Assembly: GCF_000243275.1 (NCBI RefSeq)
Contig: NZ_CM001437.1
Span: forward strand, 3,345,192-3,409,191
Reading direction: 5' to 3'
Source of the DNA: Myroides odoratus DSM 2801
GTDB lineage: Bacteria; Bacteroidota; Bacteroidia; Flavobacteriales; Flavobacteriaceae
DNA length: 64,000 nucleotides
The translations under genes were made by a program, and so were the position numbers. The stretch's first letter is position 1; each line of letters begins with the position of its first letter. The notes under the pieces are model-generated. The model worked only from the letters and a program-made list of their open reading frames with translations. It was not told the origin of the DNA and did not search any database. This document shows, in pieces, positions 36,759-44,365 of this stretch.

Positions 36759-37193
36759 TTAAATTGAAAGTGTATTATAGTTCTTTTCGTTTAATTGAAA
36801 CAGGTACTTATGAGCATTAGGCGTTCCAACAAAGTAAGGCGGTAAATCTTTTAAGTTCACTCCATATACTTGAAGCGCAAATTCACACACCACTAATTTA
36901 ATTCCAGCTTTGTTTGCTGCATCTAAGGTTGGACGTAATTCTTTATCGTTTAATTCCTGTACCATTTGCCCCATCATGATAATTTCAAAAGCAATAGCCG
37001 GATTGTCTTTTTTCATTTCTGAAGCTGTCATAATAGAAGCGCGTAAGTTCTTTGTTGATTGAACTAAAATCGCATACTGATTTCCCGTTGTTGCTTGTAA
37101 AGTTGCTTCGTTTACGGTATGCGTAAGGTTTGTCGCATTGACTATTGTTGTGGTTCCAAGTAGTACGGCAATAGCCCAAAGCATTTTTCTCAT
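36759..37193 (-). CDS. Exported DsrE-like protein
   Basis: 144 residues with a signal peptide (MRKMLWAIAVLLGTTTIVNA). The mature part follows a DsrE/DsrF-like fold: YAILVQSTKNLRASIMTASEMKK, then AFEIIMMGQMVQELND and AGIKLVVCEFALQVYGVNLKDLP with one conserved-type Cys. DsrE relatives move sulfur or serve as accessory proteins, but many exported flavobacterial members are uncharacterised. It is divergent from a small membrane protein across 113 bases. Confidence 0.75.
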   Translation of the reverse strand: MRKMLWAIAVLLGTTTIVNATNLTHTVNEATLQATTGNQYAILVQSTKNLRASIMTASEMKKDNPAIAFEIIMMGQMVQELNDKELRPTLDAANKAGIKLVVCEFALQVYGVNLKDLPPYFVGTPNAHKYLFQLNEKNYNTLSI

Positions 37194-37306
37194 AATCGTA
37201 AGTTTTGATATTTATGTAGAGCAAATCTAGCTGTTGTTTGCTCCGTGTACAGTAACAATTGTTACAGTAAATCAAAAAAGATAAACTTACTTTTGGGTAA
37301 ATTAAA

Positions 37307-37504
37307 ATGAAGGATGATATGGAAACGATAATCACGTACTTTAAGAAATGGACCCCTGTACGCTATGTCCGATTAGGACTCGCTTTTTTACTGCTCTTTC
37401 AAGCCATTGATGCTCGAGTTTGGATCTTATTGGTTCCCGTGGTATACTTGATTATTCAAGCAGTATTTAATTTCGGATGTAAGAATGATTCTTGTCGAAT
37501 TTGA
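37307..37504 (+). CDS. Small membrane protein with C-terminal Cys pair
   Basis: 65 residues from 37307 (or 61 from the ATG at 37319). It has a basic N-terminus (YFKKWTPVRYVRLGL), two hydrophobic segments (about 22-40 and 41-55) and the ending NFGCKNDSC, a Cys pair. The layout resembles small YgaP/DUF2892-like membrane proteins found with rhodanese and DsrE proteins. The gene is divergent from an exported DsrE-like gene, which supports a sulfur or thiol-linked role. That is inference. No close family can be named from sequence alone. Confidence 0.65.
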   Translation: MKDDMETIITYFKKWTPVRYVRLGLAFLLLFQAIDARVWILLVPVVYLIIQAVFNFGCKNDSCRI

Positions 37505-37814
37505 TGGTTTTGCTTTTTTGTGAAGTTGTTTTTTGCTCTTTGTGAGGTTTGTTCTTTGTGAAGTCGTTTTTTTGCTTTTTCGTGAAGTTGTAAGATTTAT
37601 CGATTAAAGAAAGCTCTTTGTGAGGTTTGTTCTTTGTGAGGTTTGTTTTTTTGCTTTTTTGTGAAGTTGTTTTTTTGCAAAACCGTGAGAATTGTCGATT
37701 AAAGAAGGCTCTTTGTGAGGTTTGTTCTTTGCTCATCGCCTCACCACCTCACCTTCTAACCACCTGACTCCTCTCACCATCACACCGCCTCATATTCTCA
37801 CCCTCTCACCACAA
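37505..37814. repeat. Repeat island between the small membrane gene and MerR gene
   Basis: No gene is supported. It contains several inverted copies of the CACAAACCTCAC family (TTTGTGAGGTTTGTTCTTTG, with TCGTGAAGTTGTAAG and ATCGATTAAAGAA modules repeated three times between 37510 and 37735), then a CTCACC low-complexity tract (37737-37812) ending at the MerR stop codon. The first copy begins within 10 bases of the stop codon of the small membrane protein. Confidence 0.8.
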
Positions 37815-38180
37815 CTAACTTAAATCATGTTCAATATTAAACTTACAAAGACCAATTTGTTTCTTCATGGCTTTGAGTTCTTTCATTTTCTCATCAATTT
37901 GTTTGAGTTTTAAGTTTAAGACTTCCAATTTGGCTTTTTTCGTTAATTGCTTTTCGTACCAAGCATCAATAACTTCCTTTATTTCGGATAGAGTAAAGCC
38001 AACGGCTTTAGCCATTTGAATGAATCTTAATTTATCGATGACTTCTTCATCGTAATATGCATAGTTATTTGTGGTAACTTCCTCTTTTATTATACTACTA
38101 AAAAGACCCTTTTTTTCATAGAATCGAATGGTTGCAATGGGAAGACCTACTTCTTTGGCTAACTGGCTAATTAACTTCAT
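37815..38180 (-). CDS. MerR-family transcriptional regulator
   Basis: 121 residues. The N-terminal MerR helix-turn-helix (ISQLAKEVGLPIATIRFYEKKGLF) is followed by YDEEVIDKLRFIQMAKAVGFTLSEIKEVID and a coiled-coil dimerisation helix (about 78-110). The C-terminus has one Cys (IGLCKFN) rather than a metal-binding Cys set, so it is probably not a classic mercury or copper sensor. It diverges from an alpha/beta hydrolase gene across a 119-base gap with a palindromic operator. Confidence 0.9.
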   Translation of the reverse strand: MKLISQLAKEVGLPIATIRFYEKKGLFSSIIKEEVTTNNYAYYDEEVIDKLRFIQMAKAVGFTLSEIKEVIDAWYEKQLTKKAKLEVLNLKLKQIDEKMKELKAMKKQIGLCKFNIEHDLS

Positions 38181-38200
38181 CTGTTAAATTTTTTTTAAAT

Positions 38201-38231
38201 TACAAACTGTGAAGTATACTTCATGGTTGTA
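38201..38231. promoter_or_regulatory. Palindromic MerR-type operator
   Basis: TGAAGTATACTTCA (38210-38223) is a perfect 14-base palindrome. An outer TACAA (38201-38205) / TTGTA (38227-38231) pair is nearly centred on the same point. It lies between the divergent MerR and hydrolase genes, the expected place for a MerR operator controlling both. Confidence 0.6.
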
Positions 38232-38299
38232 CGATGTAAAAATAGTATTTAGTTTTACGGTGTACAAATGAAAGTTGACGAAATACTAAAGGAATAGTT

Positions 38300-39184
38300 A
38301 TGGAAAAATACGGAGCCAATCAGTTGTTAAAGAGTGAATTAGAGGGGTTTGAAAGTAAATTTGCAACCGTTAATTCTACGCAATTACACTATATAATTGG
38401 AGGGCAAGGAGAACCTTTACTTTTACTACCAGGGTATCCTGAAACTTGGTGGGCTTATCATAAAATAATGCCACTGCTTGCTGCAAAATATCAAGTAATT
38501 GTCGTTGAAATGCGAGGGATGGGAGAGTCAGACAAACCCTTTCAAGGCTATGAAAAGAAAAATATGGCAAAAGATATTGATGCCCTTGTTCAACAACTAG
38601 GTTTTGATTGCGTTTACATTGGCGGTCATGATATTGGAGCTCATGTGGCTTTTAGTTTTGCGTGTAATTATCCAGAGAAAACAGCGAAGCTAGTAATGTT
38701 AGATACCCCTCATCCAGATGCAGGGATGTATCATTTACCTATGTTGCCAATTCCTGGTGGAAATTATACTTATCCGTGGTGGTTGGCTTTTAATCAAGTA
38801 AGGGAACTACCCGAACAGTTAGTAGAAGGCCGAATGGGGATTATGATTCATTGGTTATTTAATCAACTGACCGTAAATAAAGAAGCCATTTCTGAATTTG
38901 ATCGAGACCTTTATGCCCATGCTTATAATTCAAAAGAAGCAATACGCGCCTCTAATGCTTGGTATCAAGCCTTTGGTCAAGATATTGAAGACAGTAAAAC
39001 GTATGCAAATTTAAATATGCCTGTATTGGGAATAGGAGGGAGTGGATACGAAATACTAAAAGGGTCTTTAGCACCAGTTGTAACAAACTTAAAGTTAGTG
39101 CAGATTCCAAATTGCGGCCATTTTATATTGGCTGAAAAACCAAGGGAAGTGGCAGAGGAAATGTTGTTGTTTTTAGATAAATAA
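38300..39184 (+). CDS. Alpha/beta hydrolase (epoxide hydrolase/haloalkane dehalogenase-like)
   Basis: 294 residues. The N-terminal strand region GQGEPLLLLPGYPETWWAYHKIMPLLA holds the HGxP-like oxyanion motif (here LPGYPETW). The nucleophile elbow is GGHDIGAHVAF, with Asp as probable nucleophile, which points to epoxide hydrolase- or dehalogenase-like chemistry rather than a serine esterase. The late His is in IPNCGHFILAEKP. It is cytoplasmic, with no signal peptide. The divergent MerR regulator and shared operator suggest induction by its substrate. Confidence 0.87.
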   Translation: MEKYGANQLLKSELEGFESKFATVNSTQLHYIIGGQGEPLLLLPGYPETWWAYHKIMPLLAAKYQVIVVEMRGMGESDKPFQGYEKKNMAKDIDALVQQLGFDCVYIGGHDIGAHVAFSFACNYPEKTAKLVMLDTPHPDAGMYHLPMLPIPGGNYTYPWWLAFNQVRELPEQLVEGRMGIMIHWLFNQLTVNKEAISEFDRDLYAHAYNSKEAIRASNAWYQAFGQDIEDSKTYANLNMPVLGIGGSGYEILKGSLAPVVTNLKLVQIPNCGHFILAEKPREVAEEMLLFLDK

Positions 39185-39602
39185 TGGAAAAGTGGAGTCA
39201 GGTCGGGGGGCTTTGTGAGGTTTGTTCTTTGTGAAGTCGCTTTTTTGCTTTTTCGTGAAGTTGTGAGAATTGTCAATTAAAGAAGGAACTCTGTTTTAAT
39301 TAGAAATCTTCTCACCCTCTCATCGCCTCACCACCTCATCATTCATACTTTTCTATTAAGTGAGGGGTGTTTTTTGCAAGAGGCTTTTTTGTAAATCGCC
39401 TTTAGTCGATAAAACCTACAACTTCACAAAAAACAAAAAAGCAAGCTACCTATGTGAGGTTTGTTTTTTGTGAAGTAGATCTTTTATTTCCATAATTTAT
39501 CTAGTTACTTGGCAAATTGCCATTTGCCACTACGGTACTTTACATCTCATCGCCTCACCATTCACACCATAACCCATAACTCCAAACCCATCACCCTTAA
39601 AG
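39185..39602. repeat. Repeat island between the hydrolase and smpB
   Basis: No gene is supported. It holds an inverted CACAAACCTCAC-family copy (39213-39295), a CTCACC tract (39310-39340), an opposed pair of further partial copies (39405-39475), a REP-like hairpin (39510-39533) and another short CTCACC-like tract to 39600. Confidence 0.78.
39510..39533 (-). repeat. REP-like hairpin, TGGCAAAT subtype
   Basis: On the minus strand: GTAG, TGGCAAAT, loop GGCA, ATTTGCCA, then AAGTAACTAGATAAATTA. Same subtype and flank as the copies at 5381, 43012 and 43154. Confidence 0.8.
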
Positions 39603-40055
39603 CTAAAACGCTTTTTTCAAGCGATCTAATGCAATTTTATTGTCTCGATCTTTAATCGTTTCGCGTTTGTCGTAGTTTTTCTTTCCTTTACACAGCGCGA
39701 TGTCCATCTTAGCTAACCCTTTTTCATTGATGAATAGGCGTAACGGAATAATAGTTAATCCTTTATTCTGAACACTTTTGTGTAAACTCTTTAATTCTTT
39801 CTTATTTAATAACAGCTTGCGTTCTGTTTTTGCTTTGTGATTGAAATGACTACTGTTGGCATATTCTTCAATTTGAGAGTTAATCACAAAAAGCTCTAGG
39901 TTTTGGAATTCACAGAAACTCTCTGCAATACTAGCTTTACCTAGTCGCAAAGATTTAATTTCTGTACCTGTCAGTACAATTCCAGCAGTATATCTATCTA
40001 AGATCTCGTATTCGAACTTAGCTCGTTTATTTAGAATGTTGATGTTCTTTTGCAT
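39603..40055 (-). CDS. smpB: SsrA-binding protein SmpB
   Basis: 150 residues from the ATG at 40053-40055 (MQKNINILNKRAKFEYEILD). The open frame continues 33 codons upstream but encodes a non-family hydrophobic string across a promoter-like box. SmpB motifs are YTAGIVLTGTEIKSLRLGKASIAESFC, NSSHFNHKAKTERKLLLNKKE and the basic tail LCKGKKNYDKRETIKDRD. It delivers tmRNA to stalled ribosomes. The tmRNA gene is not in this window. TATTTTTG (minus strand, 40060-40067) sits only 4 bases from the ATG, so the transcript may be leaderless or nearly so. Confidence 0.95.
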   Translation of the reverse strand: MQKNINILNKRAKFEYEILDRYTAGIVLTGTEIKSLRLGKASIAESFCEFQNLELFVINSQIEEYANSSHFNHKAKTERKLLLNKKELKSLHKSVQNKGLTIIPLRLFINEKGLAKMDIALCKGKKNYDKRETIKDRDNKIALDRLKKAF

Positions 40056-40142
40056 AGCACAAAAATAATAAAAATTTAAAGTAAAACTAGTGTTGAATAC
40101 AAACTGTTCAATGCCTGTTGCAAAATAAGGGAGGAAATAAAA

Positions 40143-40180
40143 AAAGGCTATCACTACGCATAGTAATAGCCTTTTTTTTT
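40143..40180 (-). terminator. Terminator of the outer membrane barrel gene
   Basis: GGCTATcACTA / TAGTaATAGCC stem around CGCA, flanked by A and T runs on both sides; it can work in both directions. Confidence 0.82.
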
Positions 40181-40196
40181 ATAATGGGAAGTGGGA

Positions 40197-40772
40197 TTAT
40201 AGAAATTTATATCCAACAGCAATGAACCAAGTATTTGGTTTTGAAGAGAAACTCTTACTTACGTTGTTTAAACCTCCATCATAAGAAACGTCTACAGTGA
40301 ATTTTAAAATATCCACACCAGCACCTACACGGTATCCGATATTAGATTTATCAAATTCATTGAATGCATTATCGACAGAACCTTTAGATAAGTCGTTCAA
40401 AACAACAGAGTATACACCTCCACCAAAAACTCTTAGGTTATACAATGGACTTTTTAATAATTTGTATCCATATACCACAGGAATTTCGATGTTTTTCATC
40501 TTTGTTTTATCACTGCTAAGATCAGATTCAAACTTGATGCTCTTTTCTGAATACATCAAATCTGCTTGAATATACGAACGATTTAAGTTAATACGCGCCA
40601 TAGCACCTACTCCGAAACCAGAAGCTGTTTTGCTGCTATAGTCTTTTGGATTACTTGAAAAGTTTGTAAAGTTAGCGCCCGCTTTAATCCCTACATTAAT
40701 AGGTGATTGAGCATAAGAATTAAAAGCAAATGACGTCAGTAAAATGCTAAAAAGTAGGCCTAATTTTTTCAT
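40197..40772 (-). CDS. PorT-type outer membrane beta-barrel protein
   Basis: 191 residues with a signal peptide (about 1-21, ending SYAQ). The mature chain starts INVGIKAGANFTNFS and alternates amphipathic strands with short turns, ending in a strand with terminal aromatic and hydrophobic residues (TWFIAVGYKFL). This is the outer membrane protein beta-barrel (PorT/OmpW-like) pattern common in Bacteroidetes. The function of this copy is unknown. It is a single-gene unit with its own terminator. Confidence 0.82.
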   Translation of the reverse strand: MKKLGLLFSILLTSFAFNSYAQSPINVGIKAGANFTNFSSNPKDYSSKTASGFGVGAMARINLNRSYIQADLMYSEKSIKFESDLSSDKTKMKNIEIPVVYGYKLLKSPLYNLRVFGGGVYSVVLNDLSKGSVDNAFNEFDKSNIGYRVGAGVDILKFTVDVSYDGGLNNVSKSFSSKPNTWFIAVGYKFL

Positions 40773-40904
40773 ATTTAGTTTTTTTTAATTAGAGGCTAAA
40801 TTAAGTAAAAAGAATGGGTTACATGCAAAGGAGTGTGAAAAAAGTATAAAAACTTCGCAAATAGAGGGGGAAGGTTTAAACAATTGGGGGGATCGTTAGT
40901 ACGA

Positions 40905-41705
40905 TTATTTGTGTTTGTGTGGTTTGGATTTCATAATAGTATTATAGGATAGTGTAAAAGCGGATAAGCTGCTATATCCTACGAGATGTGCAATTTCACT
41001 TAATGTATATTGCTGCGTATCACGGAGCTCAATGCTTTTTAAAATGCGAATGAGCTGGGTGTATTTCTGAAGGGTAATACCAGTTTCTTGCTTAAAAAGG
41101 CGCTGTACACTTCGGGTAGACATCTGGGCAATACCAGCTAAATCAGCTGTTGCACAGTTGGTGTGATAGTGTGTATGGATGTAAGTACAAACTTCTAATA
41201 AACGCGGATGTGAAGGAACCGGTACACGCAGCGACTCATTCTCCTGACAGAATTCAGGAAGATTTCTCAGAATGGCTTGGATGAAAAGCGCTTGGTCTGG
41301 ATTTTCATCAACGACTTGATTCCACTTACTTGCGTACAACAGCATCTCTTTCAATACAGGAGGAGCTGAAAAAACGTGTACTTGTTGAAAGAAATCATCT
41401 TGCGGCACGGTTTTAAATAAGGCAACGCGCAAGTGTACCGTTTTAGCTTCAGAACTGATGCGGTGCTCCGTATGAGAGGGAATCCAAATGACGTGATGTT
41501 GTGGAACTAAATAGGTTTTATTGTCCAGATGAAAATACTGATACCCTTGTTCTACGTAAGTCAATTGGTAGCGTTGATGGGAGTGTGTATACGCATCATG
41601 TTGCCAATCTTGGACATACCAAAAATAGGCATCAATGGATAGCTTATCCTTATAATTCCCCTGATTTTGTTCAATCAATCCACATTTAGGTGTGTCGTTT
41701 TGCAT
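40905..41705 (-). CDS. AraC-family regulator with N-terminal cupin
   Basis: 266 residues. The N-terminal cupin has HSHQRYQLTYVEQGYQYFHLDNKTYLVPQHHVIWIPSHTEHRI (about 40-80). The C-terminal AraC double helix-turn-helix is LAGIAQMSTRSVQRLFKQETGITLQKYTQ and YTLSEIAHLVGYSSLSAFTLSYN. A -7 box (TAACTTTG on the minus strand, 41717-41724) lies close to the start. It diverges from the flavodoxin-RidA fusion gene across 69 bases, so it probably regulates it. Confidence 0.9.
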   Translation of the reverse strand: MQNDTPKCGLIEQNQGNYKDKLSIDAYFWYVQDWQHDAYTHSHQRYQLTYVEQGYQYFHLDNKTYLVPQHHVIWIPSHTEHRISSEAKTVHLRVALFKTVPQDDFFQQVHVFSAPPVLKEMLLYASKWNQVVDENPDQALFIQAILRNLPEFCQENESLRVPVPSHPRLLEVCTYIHTHYHTNCATADLAGIAQMSTRSVQRLFKQETGITLQKYTQLIRILKSIELRDTQQYTLSEIAHLVGYSSLSAFTLSYNTIMKSKPHKHK

Positions 41706-41740
41706 ATACTTTTTGGCAAAGTTAATAAAAAAAGCAAGTG

Positions 41741-41748
41741 TATCTTTG
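41741..41748 (+). promoter_or_regulatory. Promoter -7 element of the flavodoxin-RidA gene
   Basis: TATCTTTG, exact TAnnTTTG match, 26 bases before the ATG at 41775. It is interleaved with the divergent AraC promoter. Confidence 0.6.
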
Positions 41749-41774
41749 TATAGAACAAGTCAAAATAGATAAAA

Positions 41775-42929
41775 ATGAAACAAGTATCGATCCTGCTTTT
41801 CGCAATCGTATTAACTTTAAGTACCCAACGCAGTATGGCACAAGAACCAACCACTCATATTTTAGTACTCCTTGATTCGGATCAAGGAGGTACGTATACT
41901 TTAGCCAAAGAAATCGCTCAAGGTGTTGAGCGCTGGCCAGGAGCTAAGGCGACAATTAAAAAGGTAAAAGAAAACAATAATCCAGCATTGGCTGCTGTTC
42001 CTTTGGTACAAGTAGATGAATTGCCTCAATACGACGGAATCGCCTTTGGTTCTCCCGTTTATTTTGGCAATATGAGTACAGGAATGAGCGCTTTCTTTGC
42101 ACAAACGATTGACCTATGGACGGCACGAGCATTGGAAGAAAAACCAGCGACAGTGTTTATGTCAGGGGGGAGTGGAGCAGCAAATGAATTAGCATTGCAA
42201 GCTTTTTGGAATACATTAGCTGTTCATGGAATGTTGTTAATTCCCAATGGTATTCAAGGGTTTGATCAAATAGATACCACCAAAAAACAAGGAAATTCCG
42301 TATTGGGCGTTACGAGTCCGATGTCTATTAACAAAGGAGAACGACCGACCCAAGAGGAGCGTTATTTAGCTCAAAATCAAGGAGAGAAATTAGCTCGAGT
42401 TGCAAGTGCATTACGCGGAAACAAAAAAGTATTACCTATAGTGAAACCCAAGGAAACTCAAGCTGCGTTAGATGTTAATCAACAGTTGAAGGATAAAAAG
42501 ATAGTATTGCCTAGTTTACCTAAACCAGTAGGTAATTACGAGCTGTATGTGCGTTCGGGTAATTTGGTGTTTATTAATCAAGTTGCCTTGAAAGAGGGGA
42601 AAATATTCAACCCAGGAAAATTAGGCGTAGATGTAACAGAAGAGCAGGTAAAAGAAGCAACAAAAGTAACCATGCTGAATGTGTTAGCTATATTGAAAGA
42701 TGCTGTAGGAGGAGATTTGAATAAAGTACAGCGTTGTGTTCAATTAATCGGAGCTTTTAATACGGTAGATACTTATACACAACACGCAGTATTGATGAAT
42801 CCAGCGTCAGATTTGGTCGTTGAGGTACTGGGAGAAAAAGGAAAACATACGAGAAATACGGGAGGCGCAAGTTCATTACCACTGGGATCAAGTGTTTCGA
42901 TTCAAGCGATTTTTGAAGTGGAGGAGTAG
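41775..42929 (+). CDS. Exported flavodoxin (WrbA-like)-RidA fusion protein
   Basis: 384 residues. A signal peptide (about 1-22, MKQVSILLFAIVLTLSTQRS then MAQ) leads to a WrbA-like flavodoxin domain (about 28-215). It has ILVLLDSDQGGTYTLAKEIAQ for the FMN phosphate loop and YDGIAFGSPVYFGNMSTGMSAFFAQT. A RidA/YjgF domain follows (about 245-384) with GNLVFINQVALKEGKI and TRNTGGASSLPLGSSV carrying the RidA arginine. RidA proteins deaminate reactive enamines or imines, and WrbA reduces quinones. Both are usually cytoplasmic and separate, so export and fusion are unusual. AraC control is likely. Confidence 0.85.
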   Translation: MKQVSILLFAIVLTLSTQRSMAQEPTTHILVLLDSDQGGTYTLAKEIAQGVERWPGAKATIKKVKENNNPALAAVPLVQVDELPQYDGIAFGSPVYFGNMSTGMSAFFAQTIDLWTARALEEKPATVFMSGGSGAANELALQAFWNTLAVHGMLLIPNGIQGFDQIDTTKKQGNSVLGVTSPMSINKGERPTQEERYLAQNQGEKLARVASALRGNKKVLPIVKPKETQAALDVNQQLKDKKIVLPSLPKPVGNYELYVRSGNLVFINQVALKEGKIFNPGKLGVDVTEEQVKEATKVTMLNVLAILKDAVGGDLNKVQRCVQLIGAFNTVDTYTQHAVLMNPASDLVVEVLGEKGKHTRNTGGASSLPLGSSVSIQAIFEVEE

Positions 42930-43011
42930 TTTTTTGAGAAGGTGAGAAGGTGAGAAGATGAGGGGGTGAGGGGGTGTGATGAGAGGGTGAGGTGGTGAGA
43001 AGTAAAATCCC

Positions 43012-43035
43012 GTAGTGGCAAATGGCAATTTGCCA
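43012..43035 (+). repeat. REP-like hairpin, TGGCAAAT subtype
   Basis: GTAG, TGGCAAAT, loop GGCA, ATTTGCCA; eight pairs. Confidence 0.85.
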
Positions 43036-43153
43036 AGTAACAAGATAAATTATGGTGAGATGGTGAGATGATGAGGCGATGAGATGATGAGATGATGAGG
43101 TGATGAGATTGATGAGAAGGTGAGGTGGTGAGATTGGTGAGAGGTAAAATCCC

Positions 43154-43177
43154 GTAGTGGCAAATGGCAATTTGCCA
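43154..43177 (+). repeat. REP-like hairpin, TGGCAAAT subtype
   Basis: Same core and 3' flank as the copy at 43012, 142 bases downstream. Confidence 0.85.
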
Positions 43178-43384
43178 AGTAACAAGATAAATTATGGTGA
43201 GATGATGAGATTGGTGAGATGATGAGATTGGTGAGCAAACCTCACAAAACACAAAGCACCCCCTTTCGCTTTGCTCCGTTTTATTGTTTTTTTTGTAGTT
43301 TTGTAGAATCATCAAACAAGAAATAGATTTCTACTAGCGTTTTACCTTCACCTTACACGAAAAAATTAAACAAAAAACACGTAC

Positions 43385-44359
43385 ATGAGTAAGATTTTTG
43401 GGCTTTTTTGGCTTTTGTTTTTCTTGTATTTTATTTTCGCTCATCCTGCAATTATCTATTATGGGAGTGAATTTCAAAGGCATCATTTGGAAACTGTAAA
43501 CCCAACAGAAGCGTTGGTGTATCTAGGATTGAGTATAGCTCTTTGGGTGGTCATATTTACTGTTTTATTGTACTTGGTCTTCAAGTATACGATTCAGTCT
43601 AAGCGAAATATTACGCAACTTAATCAAACAGGAAAACGCATAGAAGCGCGTATTGCTAAAGTGAGTTCAAATGCAATTTTTAAAAACAACATAGCCATGC
43701 GATCCTTGGTTTTGAAGTTGCATAATCTGGAGAACGAAAGTATTGAGCACAAGATGGATATTAATGACTCCAAGCCCGAACAAAACCGTTTTGTCGAAGG
43801 GAAAATGATTCATCTACGCATAGATCCAACCTTTAAGAAACAACCTTATGTTATTTTGGAAGGAACCAAAGGACGAATAAATGGATTGTTCTTTGCGTTG
43901 TGGTTGCTTTTTTTAGCGGGGGTGTTGTACTACTATACGTTCTCCTATCAATTAGAAAGTGAAGGCTATGGTTGGCGTTTTCTAACGTTGAGCCATCCTT
44001 TAATCAGTAGTGCTGGTTTTTTAATTCTATTTACGGGCATTATTTACGTGATTGTAAAGTTCTTGATTTTTAGAAAAATGAATATTGGAACGGCTAGTTT
44101 GGCCTTGAAATTTAGAGGCAAACGAGCCAATGGAATCATTGTAAGCGTTCAACAAACAGGAACCTATATCAATGAACAACCCGAAGTTCGATTTGATGTA
44201 GAATACACCGATGAGAAAGGGATAATCCATCAAGTAAAAATAAAGAAAATAGTGTCTTTACTCGAGGTGGGGAGTATTAAAAATCAAACCTATTGTAGCT
44301 TGTTCTATGACCCCAAAGAACCATCAAAAGCACAATTTGAACAAGATATTAATCCCTAG
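43385..44359 (+). CDS. Membrane protein of unknown function
   Basis: 324 residues with four clear transmembrane segments (about 5-25, 47-70, 163-183 and 210-230). A soluble loop of about 85 residues lies between the second and third. A C-terminal soluble domain (about 240-320) contains VRFDVEYTDEKGIIHQVKIKKIVSLLEVG and SLFYDPKEPSKAQF, a beta-rich pattern reminiscent of DUF3592-type domains. I do not recognise a family with certainty. It is 6 bases upstream of a lipoprotein gene, so the two probably work together. Confidence 0.78.
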   Translation: MSKIFGLFWLLFFLYFIFAHPAIIYYGSEFQRHHLETVNPTEALVYLGLSIALWVVIFTVLLYLVFKYTIQSKRNITQLNQTGKRIEARIAKVSSNAIFKNNIAMRSLVLKLHNLENESIEHKMDINDSKPEQNRFVEGKMIHLRIDPTFKKQPYVILEGTKGRINGLFFALWLLFLAGVLYYYTFSYQLESEGYGWRFLTLSHPLISSAGFLILFTGIIYVIVKFLIFRKMNIGTASLALKFRGKRANGIIVSVQQTGTYINEQPEVRFDVEYTDEKGIIHQVKIKKIVSLLEVGSIKNQTYCSLFYDPKEPSKAQFEQDINP

Positions 44360-44365
44360 TAAGCC

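Larger units (their letters stand above)
42930..43384. repeat. Repeat island with two REP-like hairpins
   Basis: No gene is supported. GGTGAG low-complexity sequence (42940-43002, 43053-43144, 43194-43234) alternates with two REP-like units (43012-43035 and 43154-43177), each followed by AAGTAACAAGATAAATTA. The two low-complexity-plus-REP blocks are about 142 bases apart, like an imperfect tandem duplication. A short CAAACCTCACAAAACACAAA segment (43235-43254) follows, then unique sequence before the next gene. ORFs of 62-142 codons across this region are repeat translations. Confidence 0.82.

Noticed and set aside
42757..43315. Minus-strand ORFs of 62-142 codons
   Set aside because: They are His/Ser/Pro-rich translations of GGTGAG tracts and REP hairpins, and one overlaps the end of the flavodoxin-RidA gene.
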